From: Phocaeicola faecalis
Lineage (GTDB): Bacteria > Bacteroidota > Bacteroidia > Bacteroidales > Bacteroidaceae
Assembly (NCBI RefSeq): GCF_021730445.1
Contig: NZ_JADNRM010000007.1
Coordinates: forward strand, 1-64,000
Direction of reading: 5' to 3'
DNA: 64,000 bases
Made by a program: the position numbers and the translations under genes
Shown here: positions 63,886 to 64,000 of the stretch, piece by piece
Position numbering within the stretch: the first letter of the stretch is position 1
Layout: the number at the start of each line of letters is the position of its first letter
Notes under the pieces: generated by a model
What the model saw: the letters and a program-made list of their open reading frames with translations, nothing else
Database searches by the model: none
Told to the model about the DNA's origin: nothing

Positions 63886-64000
63886 TCATCTAATAACAGA
63901 TTTATCAAAACTCATTTTTAGCAACCACGTCTGTACTGTTTTCTGTGCTTGTAGCTGCGAATTTTGCGCGGTTGTGCCTTTTATGGCAAGCCCTTCACTT
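63886..64000 (-). CDS. Partial frame cut by window edge, unknown
   Basis: The last 37 codons of a minus-strand frame entering from the right edge (SEGLAIKGTTAQNSQLQAQK ...) and ending TGA at 63886. It is open to the window end. It could be the upstream part of the same decayed element as the RteC-like remnant or an unrelated gene. The beginning is not visible. Confidence 0.3.
   Translation of the reverse strand, partial: SEGLAIKGTTAQNSQLQAQKTVQTWLLKMSFDKSVIR

Overview
The window is chromosomal DNA of a Bacteroides-type bacterium (species not resolved). The evidence is the recurrent TAnnTTTG promoter box in front of most transcription units, the weakly conserved ribosome binding sites, and the gene families present: DUF2764 inside a V-type ATPase operon, an LruC/DUF4842 lipoprotein, a DUF4369-TlpA lipoprotein, a GT3-type glycogen synthase and carboxynorspermidine decarboxylase. 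Most of it is core metabolism. The unusual content lies in a group II intron, a family of palindromic repeats with a probable partner transposase, and gene wreckage near the right end.

Layout. 1-88: 3' end of a 5S rRNA gene and the rRNA operon terminator. 90-2018: a group II intron of class C type, placed directly behind that terminator. 2019-2615: gene-poor, with one decayed reading frame. 2689-10373: V-type ATPase operon E-DUF2764-A-B-D-I-K; the K subunit carries the complete Na+-binding signature. 10630-14896: glycogen synthase (GT3) and glucan phosphorylase. 15297-18607: TlpA-like lipoprotein and a PAS sensor kinase, divergent. 18758-23086: potABCD polyamine ABC transporter whose binding protein has an added C-terminal membrane anchor. 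23323-25028: prs and a divergent ThiE paralogue. 25235-31800: thiamine operon thiS-thiE-thiG-thiC-(unknown)-(RAYT transposase)-thiH-thiF behind a TPP riboswitch, all on the minus strand. 32248-36475: superoxide dismutase, PcrA helicase, carboxynorspermidine decarboxylase. 36650-37229: six tRNA genes (Gly, Leu, Leu, Gly, Leu, Gly). 37366-46861: 5'-nucleotidase, glutamine synthetase, LruC lipoprotein, a GNAT-nitrilase fusion, formate-THF ligase and a NifX-like protein. 46862-47578: non-coding, with 117-bp direct repeats around a 22-bp palindromic array. 47579-54406: AraC regulator divergent from a tripartite RND efflux operon. 54615-63477: glycine dehydrogenase, MBL hydrolase, RsmG, RsiV-like lipoprotein, copper P-type ATPase, a small secreted protein and an HD phosphohydrolase. 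63524-64000: frameshifted remnant of an RteC-like regulator and the tail of another frame cut by the window edge.

How the parts fit. The V-ATPase (probably Na+-coupled), polyamine uptake plus norspermidine-pathway synthesis, glycogen turnover, and thiamine synthesis under TPP control form normal housekeeping modules. The most distinctive system is the RAYT-type Y1 transposase inside the TPP-riboswitch thiamine operon. Its own coding sequence contains a pair of inverted GTAGGGGC-type hairpins; 38 nt of that pair recur exactly between two operon genes, and three ~150-bp elements elsewhere in the window (15118, 23142, 32063) share the two-hairpin core and add terminal inverted repeats. This looks like a Bacteroides counterpart of the proteobacterial RAYT/REP-BIME system.
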